NCBI RefSeq assembly: GCF_027533645.1
Contig: NZ_JAQAGY010000033.1
Span: forward strand, 1-62,460
Origin: Paenibacillus caseinilyticus
GTDB taxonomy: Bacteria; Bacillota; Bacilli; Paenibacillales; NBRC-103111
DNA: 62,460 bases
Direction: 5' to 3'
A program made the position numbers and the translations under genes. Of this stretch, positions 25,962 to 33,006 are shown piece after piece; positions within the stretch are counted from its first letter, which is position 1, and the number at the start of each line of letters is the position of its first letter. The notes under the pieces are model-generated. The model worked only from the letters and a program-made list of their open reading frames with translations. It was not told the DNA's origin and did not search any database.

Positions 25962-26027
25962 AGTATATAACCCGGCAAGAGGAAAGTTTGTCATAATGAA
26001 GGAGGCGTACAAAAGTTTTTTGCGACA
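25962..26027 (-). promoter_or_regulatory. spoIIE promoter, Spo0A-type with 21-bp spacer
   Basis: Minus strand ATGACA (25989-25994), a 21-bp spacer, TATACT (25962-25967). B. subtilis spoIIE likewise has a sigma-A promoter with an over-long spacer that needs Spo0A~P. A near-consensus Spo0A box, TGTCGCA against TGTCGAA, lies at 26021-26027, about 30 bp upstream of the -35. Confidence 0.6.
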
Positions 26028-26035
26028 AAAAGAAG

Positions 26036-26070
26036 AGGCCCGCGAATCAAGGAAGATTGATTTGCGGCCT
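26036..26070 (-). terminator. Intrinsic terminator upstream of spoIIE
   Basis: AGGCCGCAAATCAA pairs with TTGATTCGCGGGCCT (one bulge) around a 6-nt loop, followed on the minus strand by CTTCTTTTTG. It lies after the small ORF 26111-26248 and before the spoIIE promoter, so it probably ends a short transcript covering that ORF. Confidence 0.6.
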
Positions 26071-26110
26071 ATTATGTAAGCGCTAACAATATAATGCGCT
26101 ATTTCCCTCG

Positions 26111-26248
26111 TCACATCTCGTTCGTCCCTTGTTCCCCGAAACCCAGGGTGGGATTGCGTAACAACCTGTCGATTCCCCCGCCGCCGCCGAAGCATTCCGA
26201 CAAAAGAAGTGCTTCGTGGATGGTTTTGACAGACAGCCGCTTTCTCAT
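26111..26248 (-). CDS. Putative small protein (45 aa) between tRNA-Met and spoIIE
   Basis: ATG at 26248 is preceded by GAAGGA 9 nt upstream. The frame runs 45 codons to TGA and is followed about 40 bp later by an intrinsic terminator, so a complete minicistron. The predicted peptide has a basic N-terminus (MRKRLSVKTIHEALLL), one Cys, a run of five Gly, then RLLRNPTLGFGEQG. No membrane segment or known motif. I do not recognise it; the five-Gly run and short length leave room for a chance frame. Confidence 0.4.
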   Translation of the reverse strand: MRKRLSVKTIHEALLLSECFGGGGGIDRLLRNPTLGFGEQGTNEM

Positions 26249-26271
26249 GGAAGCCATTCCTTCACGAAAAT

Positions 26272-26309
26272 AAAAAAATCCGGGTCTCGAGGTCTCGAGA
26301 TCCGGATTT
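26272..26309 (-). terminator. Intrinsic terminator after tRNA-Met
   Basis: AAATCCGGATCTCGAG pairs with CTCGAGACCCGGATTT (one mismatch) and is followed by seven T on the minus strand, 20 bp past the tRNA 3' end. Confidence 0.88.
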
Positions 26310-26328
26310 CCATCGTTCGTTCTTATAA

Positions 26329-26402
26329 TAGCGGCAGAGGGGATCGAACCCCCGACCTTACGGGTATGAACCGTACGCTCTAGCCAGCTGAGCTACGCCG
26401 CC
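26329..26402 (-). tRNA. trnM: tRNA-Met (CAT anticodon)
   Basis: A 74-nt cloverleaf on the minus strand: acceptor GGCGGCG with TGCCGCT (G-U at both ends), D-arm GCTC...GAGC, anticodon stem TACGG/CCGTA around TTCATAC, T-arm GGGGGTTCGATCCCCTC, discriminator A, no encoded CCA. The first base pair is G1-U72 and the anticodon stem lacks three G-C pairs, so an elongator rather than an initiator. B. subtilis has a tRNA-Met/Glu pair in this slot; here only Met is seen. Confidence 0.95.
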
Positions 26403-26478
26403 ACAACAAGCATGAGTATATCCTATTGCCAAGGGCTTGTCAAGCGGTGAAAATCCGCCCCCTCCTCCCTTCAGGCAG

Positions 26479-26512
26479 CAAAAAACCGCAAGGCCGACAG
26501 CCCTGCGGTTTT
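26479..26512 (-). terminator. Intrinsic terminator after yabR
   Basis: Stem AAAACCGCAGGGC/GCCTTGCGGTTTT (one mismatch, 5-nt loop) and a T run on the minus strand, 11 bp after the yabR stop. Confidence 0.9.
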
Positions 26513-26522
26513 CGTTTATTTA

Positions 26523-27035
26523 TTAGTCACGACGCGCGCCGCGGCCGCCACGCTTGCCCTCGGTGTTCTTCTTGAGGGAAGAGATCCGGTCTTCGCTGTC
26601 TTTCAGGAAACGCGCCATTTTATCTTCAAAGGTTGGCTTGCCAGCGGGCGGTTTGCCACCACGGCCTCCGCGATCTCCACGGCCGCCGAAGCCGCCGCCA
26701 CCACCGCCACGACCACCAAAACCGCCGCGGTCGCCGCCGCCACCACCAGGAGGTCTATCGAAACGAGCGGGCCTTGTTGGAGGAGCAGCATCTACAGGCC
26801 GGTCCACCGCTTGCTTGATGGACAGTCCGATTTTGCCGTCTTTGTCGACATTAATCACTTTCACGGTGACGATATCGCTTAGCTTCAGATGATCGTTGAC
26901 GTCCTTGACGTAGTTGTCCGCAATCTCCGAGATGTGTACAAGGCCGGTGCCTCCCTCGGGTAGCTCAACGAATGCCCCAAAGTGAGTAATGCCTGTCACT
27001 TTTCCTTGCAGCTTGCTGCCCACTTCAATTGCCAT
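26523..27035 (-). CDS. yabR: S1-domain RNA-binding protein with RGG-like tail (YabR-like)
   Basis: 170 residues. The N-terminal S1 domain (about 1-75) has GSKLQGKVTGITHFGAFVEL, GLVHISEIAD and DGKIGLSIKQ. A linker (about 90-130) is nearly all Gly, Arg, Phe and Asp, with repeated GGFGGRG and GGRGG units, followed by a basic helix KPTFEDKMARFLKDSEDRI and an Arg/Gly tail. B. subtilis YabR is only about 128 residues, so the glycine-rich part is an expansion. Nucleic-acid binding is expected; the target is unknown. GGGAGG lies 14 nt before the ATG, a long spacing. It has its own strong promoter. Confidence 0.88.
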   Translation of the reverse strand: MAIEVGSKLQGKVTGITHFGAFVELPEGGTGLVHISEIADNYVKDVNDHLKLSDIVTVKVINVDKDGKIGLSIKQAVDRPVDAAPPTRPARFDRPPGGGGGDRGGFGGRGGGGGGFGGRGDRGGRGGKPPAGKPTFEDKMARFLKDSEDRISSLKKNTEGKRGGRGARRD

Positions 27036-27092
27036 AAAGTAAACTGATCCTCCCTTAAATAGTTAAAAAAGCGAATCAACGAAACTATGCCG

Positions 27093-27121
27093 ATTATAAC
27101 GTACGGCGAACATACGGTCAA
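27093..27121 (-). promoter_or_regulatory. yabR promoter (sigma-A)
   Basis: Minus strand TTGACC (27116-27121), a 17-bp spacer, consensus TATAAT (27093-27098), about 57 bp upstream of yabR and just after the divIC stop. Confidence 0.75.
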
Positions 27122-27149
27122 CCGAAGGATTCGCCTTCACCCGGCCCAG

Positions 27150-27482
27150 TTACTGCTTAGGCGCGACGGGGGTGAAGAACAATCTCTCCCCCTTCTTGAT
27201 GTAGTGCAAGTCTTTACGGATCTTCTGCGATACGTACTCGGGGTCGTTCAACCTGGCGAGCTCGCGCTGTGTCTCTTGGCTGATCTGTTCCGCCTCGGCT
27301 TTCTTTTGCTCCAAGGCTGCGACTTTATCTTTGCGTTCGCTGATTTTACCGATCTGATTCCACAGCGTGACACCGGCCCAACTCATAAAGCAAGCCAGCA
27401 TCAGCATGACCAGTCGGCGCCGACGAAATGTGCCTTTGTTCTGCGGCTGCGTGTCCTTTGCTTGTAGAGCGTCTGCCTGCAT
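27150..27482 (-). CDS. divIC: Septum formation initiator / cell division protein DivIC
   Basis: Bitopic divisome protein working with FtsL and DivIB. 110 residues: a basic cytoplasmic N-terminus (RRRRL about 20-24), one membrane segment (about 23-42), and an external coiled coil (about 45-80, ISERKDKVAALEQKKAEAEQ) followed by DPEYVSQKIRKDLHYIKKGE, the conserved end of the family. ATG 27482 has GGGAGG 12 nt upstream. A longer frame to 27632 would overlap yabQ and adds unrelated sequence. Last gene of yabP-yabQ-divIC. Confidence 0.9.
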   Translation of the reverse strand: MQADALQAKDTQPQNKGTFRRRRLVMLMLACFMSWAGVTLWNQIGKISERKDKVAALEQKKAEAEQISQETQRELARLNDPEYVSQKIRKDLHYIKKGERLFFTPVAPKQ

Positions 27483-27508
27483 GTACGTTAAAATCCTCCC
27501 ACGTACGA

Positions 27509-28090
27509 TCAAAACAGCCTTCGGAACAGGGCCGCCAGCTTTTGACCGGTATTCTTGATCCCGGAAGGAACGGTAAGATGCAAACGCATCCACCTGCCGA
27601 GGGGCCGAAAGAGCCATAACAGCAATTTCCATACAGGATAGAGCAATTGTAACACAATTCTGTAGATGAATATAGCGGTAGCCAGCAAAAATCCCAAAAA
27701 GATCAGCACCAGCCTATACAGCCCGATAGCGGGTCTGATCACAAAGAGTTCGATCATCCTCCTGCCGATGCGTGCCGCCGTGACGACAGCACGGATTGTA
27801 AATACGATTACCCGGATCACCGCTGAGCTAAACACAAGAAAATAAAAAAGGATACCGATCGCGAGCCCCATAAAAATAAAGGGCCTCACTTCTCCCCAGT
27901 TGCTCTTATATAAGAGAGCAAACACGACAAGCGTCCCGATGAACCAGTAGAGGAGATCGAGTCCCGCCCGCAGCCACGGGGGCACCTTCAGCTGGCCCGA
28001 AAGCACCCGGTAGAGGTCATATATTCCCCCAAGCGCAAGACCCCCTGCATACATCATGCCCATCGTCAAAAACTGTACGCTCAGCGTCAC
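27509..28090 (-). CDS. yabQ: Spore cortex biosynthesis protein YabQ
   Basis: Membrane protein needed for cortex formation in Bacillus, made in the mother cell. 193 residues with four or five hydrophobic segments in the first 160, starting MTLSVQFLTMGMMYAGGLALGGIYDLYRVL, the conserved N-terminal signature. A basic C-terminal tail follows. The start is a GTG overlapping the yabP stop as GTGA, so the two are translationally coupled. The gene lies 26 bp before divIC. Confidence 0.92.
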   Translation of the reverse strand: MTLSVQFLTMGMMYAGGLALGGIYDLYRVLSGQLKVPPWLRAGLDLLYWFIGTLVVFALLYKSNWGEVRPFIFMGLAIGILFYFLVFSSAVIRVIVFTIRAVVTAARIGRRMIELFVIRPAIGLYRLVLIFLGFLLATAIFIYRIVLQLLYPVWKLLLWLFRPLGRWMRLHLTVPSGIKNTGQKLAALFRRLF

Positions 28091-28371
28091 TTGAACAGCT
28101 TACCCAGAAATCCCTTGGATTTCCCTTGGGAGTTTGTATCCACATAGGCCAGCTCATTGACGTACCCTTCAATTGCGACCAACCCTTGCTCGAGGCTCAA
28201 GTTCTTGATATGCAGGTTCTGCCCCTTGATCATCAGGTAACCGCACTCGGTCTCCAGCAGAAACTCTTCACTGTCGAAGCTCTCGACGTTCAATACGCCG
28301 GACACCTCCAGCAGCTTGCGGTTCAGCATCCGGATCTCCTGGCGCTTCACTTTCCCCGGCTGTTCGACCAT
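28087..28371 (-). CDS. yabP: Sporulation protein YabP
   Basis: 94-residue YabP/YqfC-family protein. The signature is RQEIRMLNRKLLEVSGVLNVESFDSEEFLLET followed by GYLMIKGQNLHIKNLSLEQG and GYVNELAYVD. B. subtilis YabP is mother-cell expressed and required for cortex synthesis with YabQ. The start has AGGAGGAGG upstream; the stop overlaps yabQ by 4 nt. Upstream lies a palindrome-rich 470-bp gap; no clear sigma-E promoter could be fixed in it. Confidence 0.93.
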   Translation of the reverse strand: MVEQPGKVKRQEIRMLNRKLLEVSGVLNVESFDSEEFLLETECGYLMIKGQNLHIKNLSLEQGLVAIEGYVNELAYVDTNSQGKSKGFLGKLFK

Positions 28372-28438
28372 GGGCCGACTCCTCCTCCTTGGCGCTTGGA
28401 TGGATTGGCGCTTTTCCAGACAACGGTGAGCTGCGGGA

Positions 28439-28547
28439 TGATCCAGTCACCTCCGGCCGCTGTTGAAACCGGGTTCCTTCGATTTTAGATAGGATGGGGG
28501 CAACCCGGTTTCAAAGGCGGCGCGTAAACTCTGCGGTCACTGGATCA
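28439..28547. repeat. Long imperfect palindrome (about 109 bp)
   Basis: Outer arms TGATCCAGT (28439-28447) and ACTGGATCA (28539-28547) are perfect. Inner arms TTGAAACCGGGTT (28463-28475) and AACCCGGTTTCAA (28502-28514) are perfect over 13 bp, and partly pairing GC-rich sequence lies between. The 26-bp centre is A/T- and G-rich. It could fold into one large hairpin in DNA or RNA. It is non-coding and lies between yabP and rqcP. Confidence 0.85.
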
Positions 28548-28756
28548 CCCTCCGCTGCGGAGGGCTGGAAAAAGGCCAAACCATACCAAGCTTGTTTACT
28601 CTAAAGTATGGGGGTCGTCCGGGGTTTAGAACTCCCCGGACTCCGAAGGAGGGACAAGGCAAGAGCAGGGACAAGAACAAGGGCATAGGCAAGCATAAGG
28701 GCAGGTCCAAGGGCAAGGGCGGCTAGAGAAGCCAGAGCGGCCCGGCAAGCCGGGCA
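28548..28756. repeat. Cluster of short hairpins and purine-rich degenerate repeats
   Basis: After the large palindrome come three more inverted repeats: CCTCCGcTGCGGAGG (about 28549-28563), GTCCGGGG/CCCCGGAC (28617-28641) and CCCGG/CCGGG (28741-28754). Between the last two, about 28651-28722 consists of degenerate copies of a GGGCAAG-like unit on the plus strand with few pyrimidines. The minus-strand frame across it is a Leu/Ala repeat with no ribosome binding site, so it looks non-coding. Confidence 0.6.
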
Positions 28757-28785
28757 GGAGAAGGAGCAGACGATAAGCGGGAGAT

Positions 28786-28824
28786 AAAACAAAAAGAAGC
28801 AGGAGAGTAGTCTCCCTGCTTCTT
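28786..28824 (-). terminator. Intrinsic terminator after rqcP
   Basis: Minus strand AAGAAGCAGGGA and TCCTGCTTCTT pair around an 8-nt loop and run into TTTTTGTTTT. It ends the mazG-hbs-rqcP unit. Confidence 0.9.
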
Positions 28825-28840
28825 CTTATGGAGGAATCGG

Positions 28841-29119
28841 TTATAGAATGCTGTCCGACTCCCGCTTAATCGGTTCTTCGCCAAGCAGCGTGTACATCTT
28901 CGCGGCATCTTCCTTGCGGGTCGATTCGCTCAGCAGCTCCACACGCACGGTCACCAGCTTCTGGCCGAACTGGATCTTCAGCTCGTCCCCCACCTTGACC
29001 GTTGAGCTCGGTTTGGCCTCCCGGCCGTTCACCCATACCCGTCCCTGCTCGGACACGTCTTTGGCAACTGTACGCCGCTTGATAAGACGGGAGAGCTTTA
29101 GGAACTTGTCGAGGCGCAT
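28841..29119 (-). CDS. rqcP: S4-domain ribosome quality-control factor RqcP (YabO)
   Basis: RNA-binding S4-domain protein that works with RqcH in C-terminal Ala-tailing of stalled peptides on 50S subunits. 92 residues: S4 fold from MRLDKFLKLSRLIKRRTVAKDV through RVWVNGREAKPSSTVKVGDEL (about 1-50), then a charged tail. The ATG is 2 bp past the hbs stop, so translation is coupled. Confidence 0.95.
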   Translation of the reverse strand: MRLDKFLKLSRLIKRRTVAKDVSEQGRVWVNGREAKPSSTVKVGDELKIQFGQKLVTVRVELLSESTRKEDAAKMYTLLGEEPIKRESDSIL

Positions 29120-29121
29120 AA

Positions 29122-29394
29122 TTATTTCACCGCTTCTTTAAGCTTGTTGCCCGCTTTGAAAGCAGGAACTTTGGATTCCGGAATCGAAATTTCTTCGCCC
29201 GTTTGCGGGTTGCGGCCCGTGCGGCCGGAACGCGTGCGGGTTTCGAATGTGCCAAAGCCGATTAACTGCACTTTGTCGTCGCGGGACAAAGCTTCAGAGA
29301 TTTCACCAAGGAAGCTGTTCAGTACGGATTCCACGTCCTTTTTGGTCAGGCCGCTTTTCTCTGAGATGTTATTGATCAAGTCTGTTTTGTTCAT
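29122..29394 (-). CDS. hbs: HU-family DNA-binding protein
   Basis: Nucleoid-associated protein that bends DNA. 90 residues, the standard HU length, with MNKTDLINNISEKSGLTKKD, the dimer core VQLIGFGTFETRTRSGRTGRNPQTGEEI (about 42-69) and the beta-arm proline in SKVPAFKAGNKLK. A GAGGAGG site precedes the ATG. Hbs sits between mazG and rqcP, whereas in B. subtilis it is elsewhere; this placement is typical of Paenibacillus-like genomes. Confidence 0.97.
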   Translation of the reverse strand: MNKTDLINNISEKSGLTKKDVESVLNSFLGEISEALSRDDKVQLIGFGTFETRTRSGRTGRNPQTGEEISIPESKVPAFKAGNKLKEAVK

Positions 29395-29461
29395 TGGTAA
29401 ATTTCCTCCTCATAAAAGTGAAGCTAAGCTAAAGTATTCTTTGTTTATCAGGAAAATCCTG

Positions 29462-30982
29462 CTATAGGCCTTGTTTTTTCAGAACTTTTTTTGCTTCCTG
29501 CCACAGGTTTTCCATCTCTTGCAAATCAGTTTGGTCAAAGGAAACGCCCTTTAAACGCAGCTGGGACTCAATATATCCAAATCGCTCAAAAAATTTGCGG
29601 TTGGCGGCCGCTATGGCTTCCTCCGGTTCCACCTTGAGGAAGCGGGCCAGGTTCACGACGGCAAATAACAGATCGCCGAGTTCTTCTTTCTGTTCCGCGT
29701 GGCCGAAATGCCCGATCGCTTCCTTCACTTCGTCCAGCTCGGACTCCACAACAGGCAGCACTTCCTCCAGGGTTTTCCAGTCAAACCCGACTTCGGCCGC
29801 CTTTTTCTGCAGCTTGTATGCCTTCATAAGACCCGGCAGGTCCCGGGGAACGCCGGCAAGCAGCGGCTGGGCGTCCGGATCGATCCCCTTGCTGCGCTTC
29901 TCCTCCGCCTTGACCGCTTCCCAGTTCGTCAGCGCCTCTTCGGCATCCTCCGCCCCAACGGTTCCGAAGACATGCGGATGGCGGCGGACCAGCTTCTCGT
30001 TCAGCTCCCGGATGACGTCAAACACGGTGAAGGTGCCCTCTTCGGCTTCCATCTGGGCGTGCAGCATGATCTGCAGCAGCAGATCGCCGAGTTCTTCGCA
30101 CATATGCTCCGGGTCGTCTTCGTCGATCGTCTCAATGACTTCGTAGGCTTCTTCAATCAAGTTTTTGCGGATGGACTTGTGCGTCTGCTCGCGGTCCCAC
30201 GGACAGCCCTCGGGACTGCGCAGAATCTCCACAATCTCATGAAGGCGGGCAAAGGTCTTGCTGCGGACGTCCTCCCGGTCGGTACGAGGCACCCAGACGA
30301 GCGACAGGTTGCCGTAGCCTTCTACCCGGTCGAGCTCATACAGCGGCACTTCGTAGACCCGCTCTTCACCGGCCACCCCGAGCGAATGACCGACCGTTAC
30401 CGGGTAATCGTCGGGGTATAGTTCCATCAGCGTCAGCTTCACGTCCGAAGCGGTGAACTCGTCATAGACTTGTCCGATCAGCGTGTGGAGCTGAGGGTTC
30501 AAAGCATTGCCGCGCAGCGAGGTGGCGTCGAGCAGCTGGAAGCCTTCGATCGGGTCGAAGCCGAGACGCAGGAATGCTTGGTCGAGAAAGCTCTCGCCGC
30601 CCATCAGGCCCAGCATGACGCCTTCGGCCGTACAGCGCTCCCGGAGCAGCTGGACCGTCTTCTCGGCGACCATCGGATGGCCGGACACTGCATACAGCAC
30701 TTCGCCGCTTGCGGATAGTGCCCGGGCGATCAGGTCGGTTGCAATCTGTTCGTAGACGCCTTCGAACGCCTGGTGCTCTTCGTACACCCGGTCGAACGTC
30801 TCGTACCGGATGCCATGATGGTCGAGCATAGACACCATCGGGTGCTCTTTGGTGCGTAGATAGATGGCGTCGCCGCGGCCGCTGGCCGCCTCGAGCTTAC
30901 GCCATACGCCGAGGGTCAATTGATTCTCGTCGCCGGTACCGAGGCCGACGACCGTGAGCTGCGCTTGCGGGGCCATGGACAT
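29462..30982 (-). CDS. mazG: MazG nucleotide pyrophosphohydrolase with N-terminal tetrapyrrole-methylase-like domain
   Basis: Hydrolyses non-canonical NTPs to NMPs. The 506-residue product fuses an N-terminal SAM methyltransferase-fold domain (about 1-215; GLGTGDENQLTLG, AVSGHPMVAEKT) to a double MazG region. The first copy has CPWDREQTHKSIRKNLIEEAYEVIETIDEDD and EELGDLLLQIMLHAQ, and the second KEELGDLLFAVVNLARFL near the C-terminus, with EExxE/D metal residues. ATG 30982 follows AAGGAGG. This architecture matches B. subtilis YabN. Confidence 0.95.
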   Translation of the reverse strand: MSMAPQAQLTVVGLGTGDENQLTLGVWRKLEAASGRGDAIYLRTKEHPMVSMLDHHGIRYETFDRVYEEHQAFEGVYEQIATDLIARALSASGEVLYAVSGHPMVAEKTVQLLRERCTAEGVMLGLMGGESFLDQAFLRLGFDPIEGFQLLDATSLRGNALNPQLHTLIGQVYDEFTASDVKLTLMELYPDDYPVTVGHSLGVAGEERVYEVPLYELDRVEGYGNLSLVWVPRTDREDVRSKTFARLHEIVEILRSPEGCPWDREQTHKSIRKNLIEEAYEVIETIDEDDPEHMCEELGDLLLQIMLHAQMEAEEGTFTVFDVIRELNEKLVRRHPHVFGTVGAEDAEEALTNWEAVKAEEKRSKGIDPDAQPLLAGVPRDLPGLMKAYKLQKKAAEVGFDWKTLEEVLPVVESELDEVKEAIGHFGHAEQKEELGDLLFAVVNLARFLKVEPEEAIAAANRKFFERFGYIESQLRLKGVSFDQTDLQEMENLWQEAKKVLKKQGL

Positions 30983-31082
30983 GTCAGCAGCGCCTCCTTC
31001 AAAGATAATGGATGAGCAGGGAGTGCCTGCCCTTACATTCGATATCAAGTGCACTTGTGCGTGCAGTCCCACCCGCGGCGTG

Positions 31083-32822
31083 CTAGCGCAGAAGCCGCAG
31101 CCGGCGCAGGAGCCGCAGCGGCCTTTGCACCAGCGAGGGCGCCGCCTCCAGCTCGGCGGCGGTCACCGCGCCGAGGCGCAGCACGGCGAGCGCATACGCG
31201 ATCGCGCCCAAGGCGACGCCGCCGAGCGCGACGGCTGTGGCGGCGACCCGGGGGGCGGCCGCCACGGCCGGCTGCGCGAGCAGCGGCGCCGAGCCGTGCG
31301 TCACGGCCAGCAGGCCGGAAGCCATGAAGGCGGTGGCCAGCACCGCTTTCATGGCGCCGCGGCCGCCCGCAGCCGGGACGCCGGCGGCGCGCAGCGCGTG
31401 CGCAAGCGCGAGGCCGCCGGCCAGCGCGTGGGCGGCCACGGCCGCCCAGGCGGCGCCGTCGATGCCGAGGCGCGGCACGAGCAGCGCGTTGGCTGCGGCC
31501 TTGACGCCGGCGGCGAGCAGCAGGTAGATCGCCGGCGCGCGGACGGCGCCGAGGCCCTGCAGTACGCTGCTGCCGGCGATGTTCAGCACCGAGAGCAGCG
31601 CGGTCAGCGAAAGAATGGCCATGGCCGGGGTGCCCTCCGTGCTCTTGTAGAACATGAGATTCATCGGCCCTGCCAAGAGCGCAAGCCCCGCAGCAGCCGG
31701 AAGCCCGATCATCCAGGCCAGCCGCAGCGCCGTGCCCGCACGCTGCCGCAGCAGCAGAGAGTCTCCGTCCCGTTTCGCCGCCGCTATGGCGGGAACCAAA
31801 GCCGCGCTCATGGAGGAGGCGATCATCGCCACCAGCTGCACGAGTGGCTGCCCGTGATTATACAGTCCGAACTGGTAGAGCGCCCCAGTCTCATCGTAAC
31901 CGGCCTCGCGCAGCAGGCGCGGAACCGTGAACGAATCGACCAATGTCAGCACCGGCAGGGCGACTGCACCGAGACAGAGGGGAATCGCGTAGCCCGCAAT
32001 CCGGCGGGCCAGCGCCAAGTCAGCCTTCCATCCCCCAGGCCGGATCGTTCCTGTTCGAGCGACCTTCCGGCCCGGGCGGCGGCTCCGCCAGTAGAAGAGC
32101 ATCAGAACCAAGCCGGCCGCCGCCCCGGCCACCGATCCGAACGTAGCTCCGGCCGCAATCGTCTCAGGAAGGGAGTCCATGCTCAAGAACATTAGGAGCA
32201 GCCCGAACATGGTCATCACCCTTATGAGCTGTTCGCCTACCTGGGACAAGGCGGTCGGTGCCATATCGCCATACCCTTGGAAGTATCCCCGCAGGACGGA
32301 GAGCACTGGGACGATCAGCAGAGCGAACGACACGCTGCGGATCGCCGGTGCTGTCTTTCCTAGCCCCATCCAGCCCCCAATGGTTTCTGCTCCTCCATAC
32401 AAGAGGGCGAAGCACAGTACGCCGGTGCCTGTCAGCACGCAGGCAGCCACCCGGAGCACCCGAAGCGCTTCCTCCTCCTGCCTCAGGGCCGCATGCTCCG
32501 AGACAAACTTGGAGACCACAAGGGGAAACCCCGCCGTCGCCAAAAATAAAATCAAGGTATACAAAGGATAGACTGCATTATAAATGCCGAATACCGCGTC
32601 ACCAGCCAGATTCTGCAGCGGAATCTTCTGCAACGTGCCGATCAGCTTGGAGACGACCGCAGCGATGCCGAGCAGTGCAGCGCCCTGCAGAAGCCCTGTC
32701 CGAACCTTGAGGGCTCCCCTGCCCTCAGCCGGGAATCCGGCGGAGTCCGGCAATAGGGCCGGGTCTGCGGATGAATCCGCCTCCACGTCTACCGGCAGTA
32801 AAGGCTCCTTGCCTCCGTTCAT
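31083..32822 (-). CDS. MOP-superfamily polysaccharide/lipid flippase (SpoVB/YabM-like)
   Basis: A 579-residue membrane protein with about 14 hydrophobic segments from residue 45 on. The MurJ/SpoVB core has GIAAVVSKLIGTLQKIPLQN, VFGIYNAVYPLYTLILFLATAGFPLVVSKFVSE and SVLRGYFQGYGDMAPTALSQ. Likely moves a lipid-linked cell-wall or spore-wall precursor; the substrate is inferred. The first 40 residues are a hydrophilic Asp/Pro-rich extension. The last third is Ala/Gly-rich, encoded by markedly GC-rich DNA with codon repeats, ending RRLRLLR. It lies between spoVT and mazG as yabM does in B. subtilis. Confidence 0.88.
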   Translation of the reverse strand: MNGGKEPLLPVDVEADSSADPALLPDSAGFPAEGRGALKVRTGLLQGAALLGIAAVVSKLIGTLQKIPLQNLAGDAVFGIYNAVYPLYTLILFLATAGFPLVVSKFVSEHAALRQEEEALRVLRVAACVLTGTGVLCFALLYGGAETIGGWMGLGKTAPAIRSVSFALLIVPVLSVLRGYFQGYGDMAPTALSQVGEQLIRVMTMFGLLLMFLSMDSLPETIAAGATFGSVAGAAAGLVLMLFYWRSRRPGRKVARTGTIRPGGWKADLALARRIAGYAIPLCLGAVALPVLTLVDSFTVPRLLREAGYDETGALYQFGLYNHGQPLVQLVAMIASSMSAALVPAIAAAKRDGDSLLLRQRAGTALRLAWMIGLPAAAGLALLAGPMNLMFYKSTEGTPAMAILSLTALLSVLNIAGSSVLQGLGAVRAPAIYLLLAAGVKAAANALLVPRLGIDGAAWAAVAAHALAGGLALAHALRAAGVPAAGGRGAMKAVLATAFMASGLLAVTHGSAPLLAQPAVAAAPRVAATAVALGGVALGAIAYALAVLRLGAVTAAELEAAPSLVQRPLRLLRRLRLLR

Positions 32823-32925
32823 TCCTCACACGTTCCCCTTTACTTCTTGCGTCCCACCCGAGCTTCGGCCTCATTATACCTTATTTGGTGCCCCATGCCA
32901 AAGCCCGCCCCGCCCGGAGCCACGC

Positions 32926-32974
32926 AAAAAAACTTCCCGATGTCCCTTACGGCTGCAAGGGGATCATCAGGAAG
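32926..32974 (-). terminator. Intrinsic terminator after spoVT
   Basis: Composite stem on the minus strand: CTTCC/GGAAG, GATG/CATC and TCCCCTT/AAGGGA with small bulges, then a run of seven T. It lies 32 bp past the spoVT stop and makes spoVT monocistronic. Confidence 0.85.
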
Positions 32975-33006
32975 CCGTGCTCGTCCTATGATTCGATGAT
33001 TCAAAA

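Noticed and set aside
25893..26195. 100-codon minus-strand ORF overlapping the spoIIE start
   Set aside because: Crosses the terminator and promoter of spoIIE and has no translation signal.
26029..26330. Second tRNA (Glu) expected next to tRNA-Met by B. subtilis synteny
   Set aside because: No cloverleaf or GGTTCGAATCC-like T-arm other than that of tRNA-Met was found.
28601..28792. Leu/Ala repeat ORF on the minus strand in the yabP-rqcP gap
   Set aside because: Generated by the GGGCAAG-type repeats; no ribosome binding site and it runs into the rqcP terminator.
30954..32195. 413-codon plus-strand ORF
   Set aside because: Antisense to mazG and the flippase; highly Arg/Gln-rich, no ribosome binding site.
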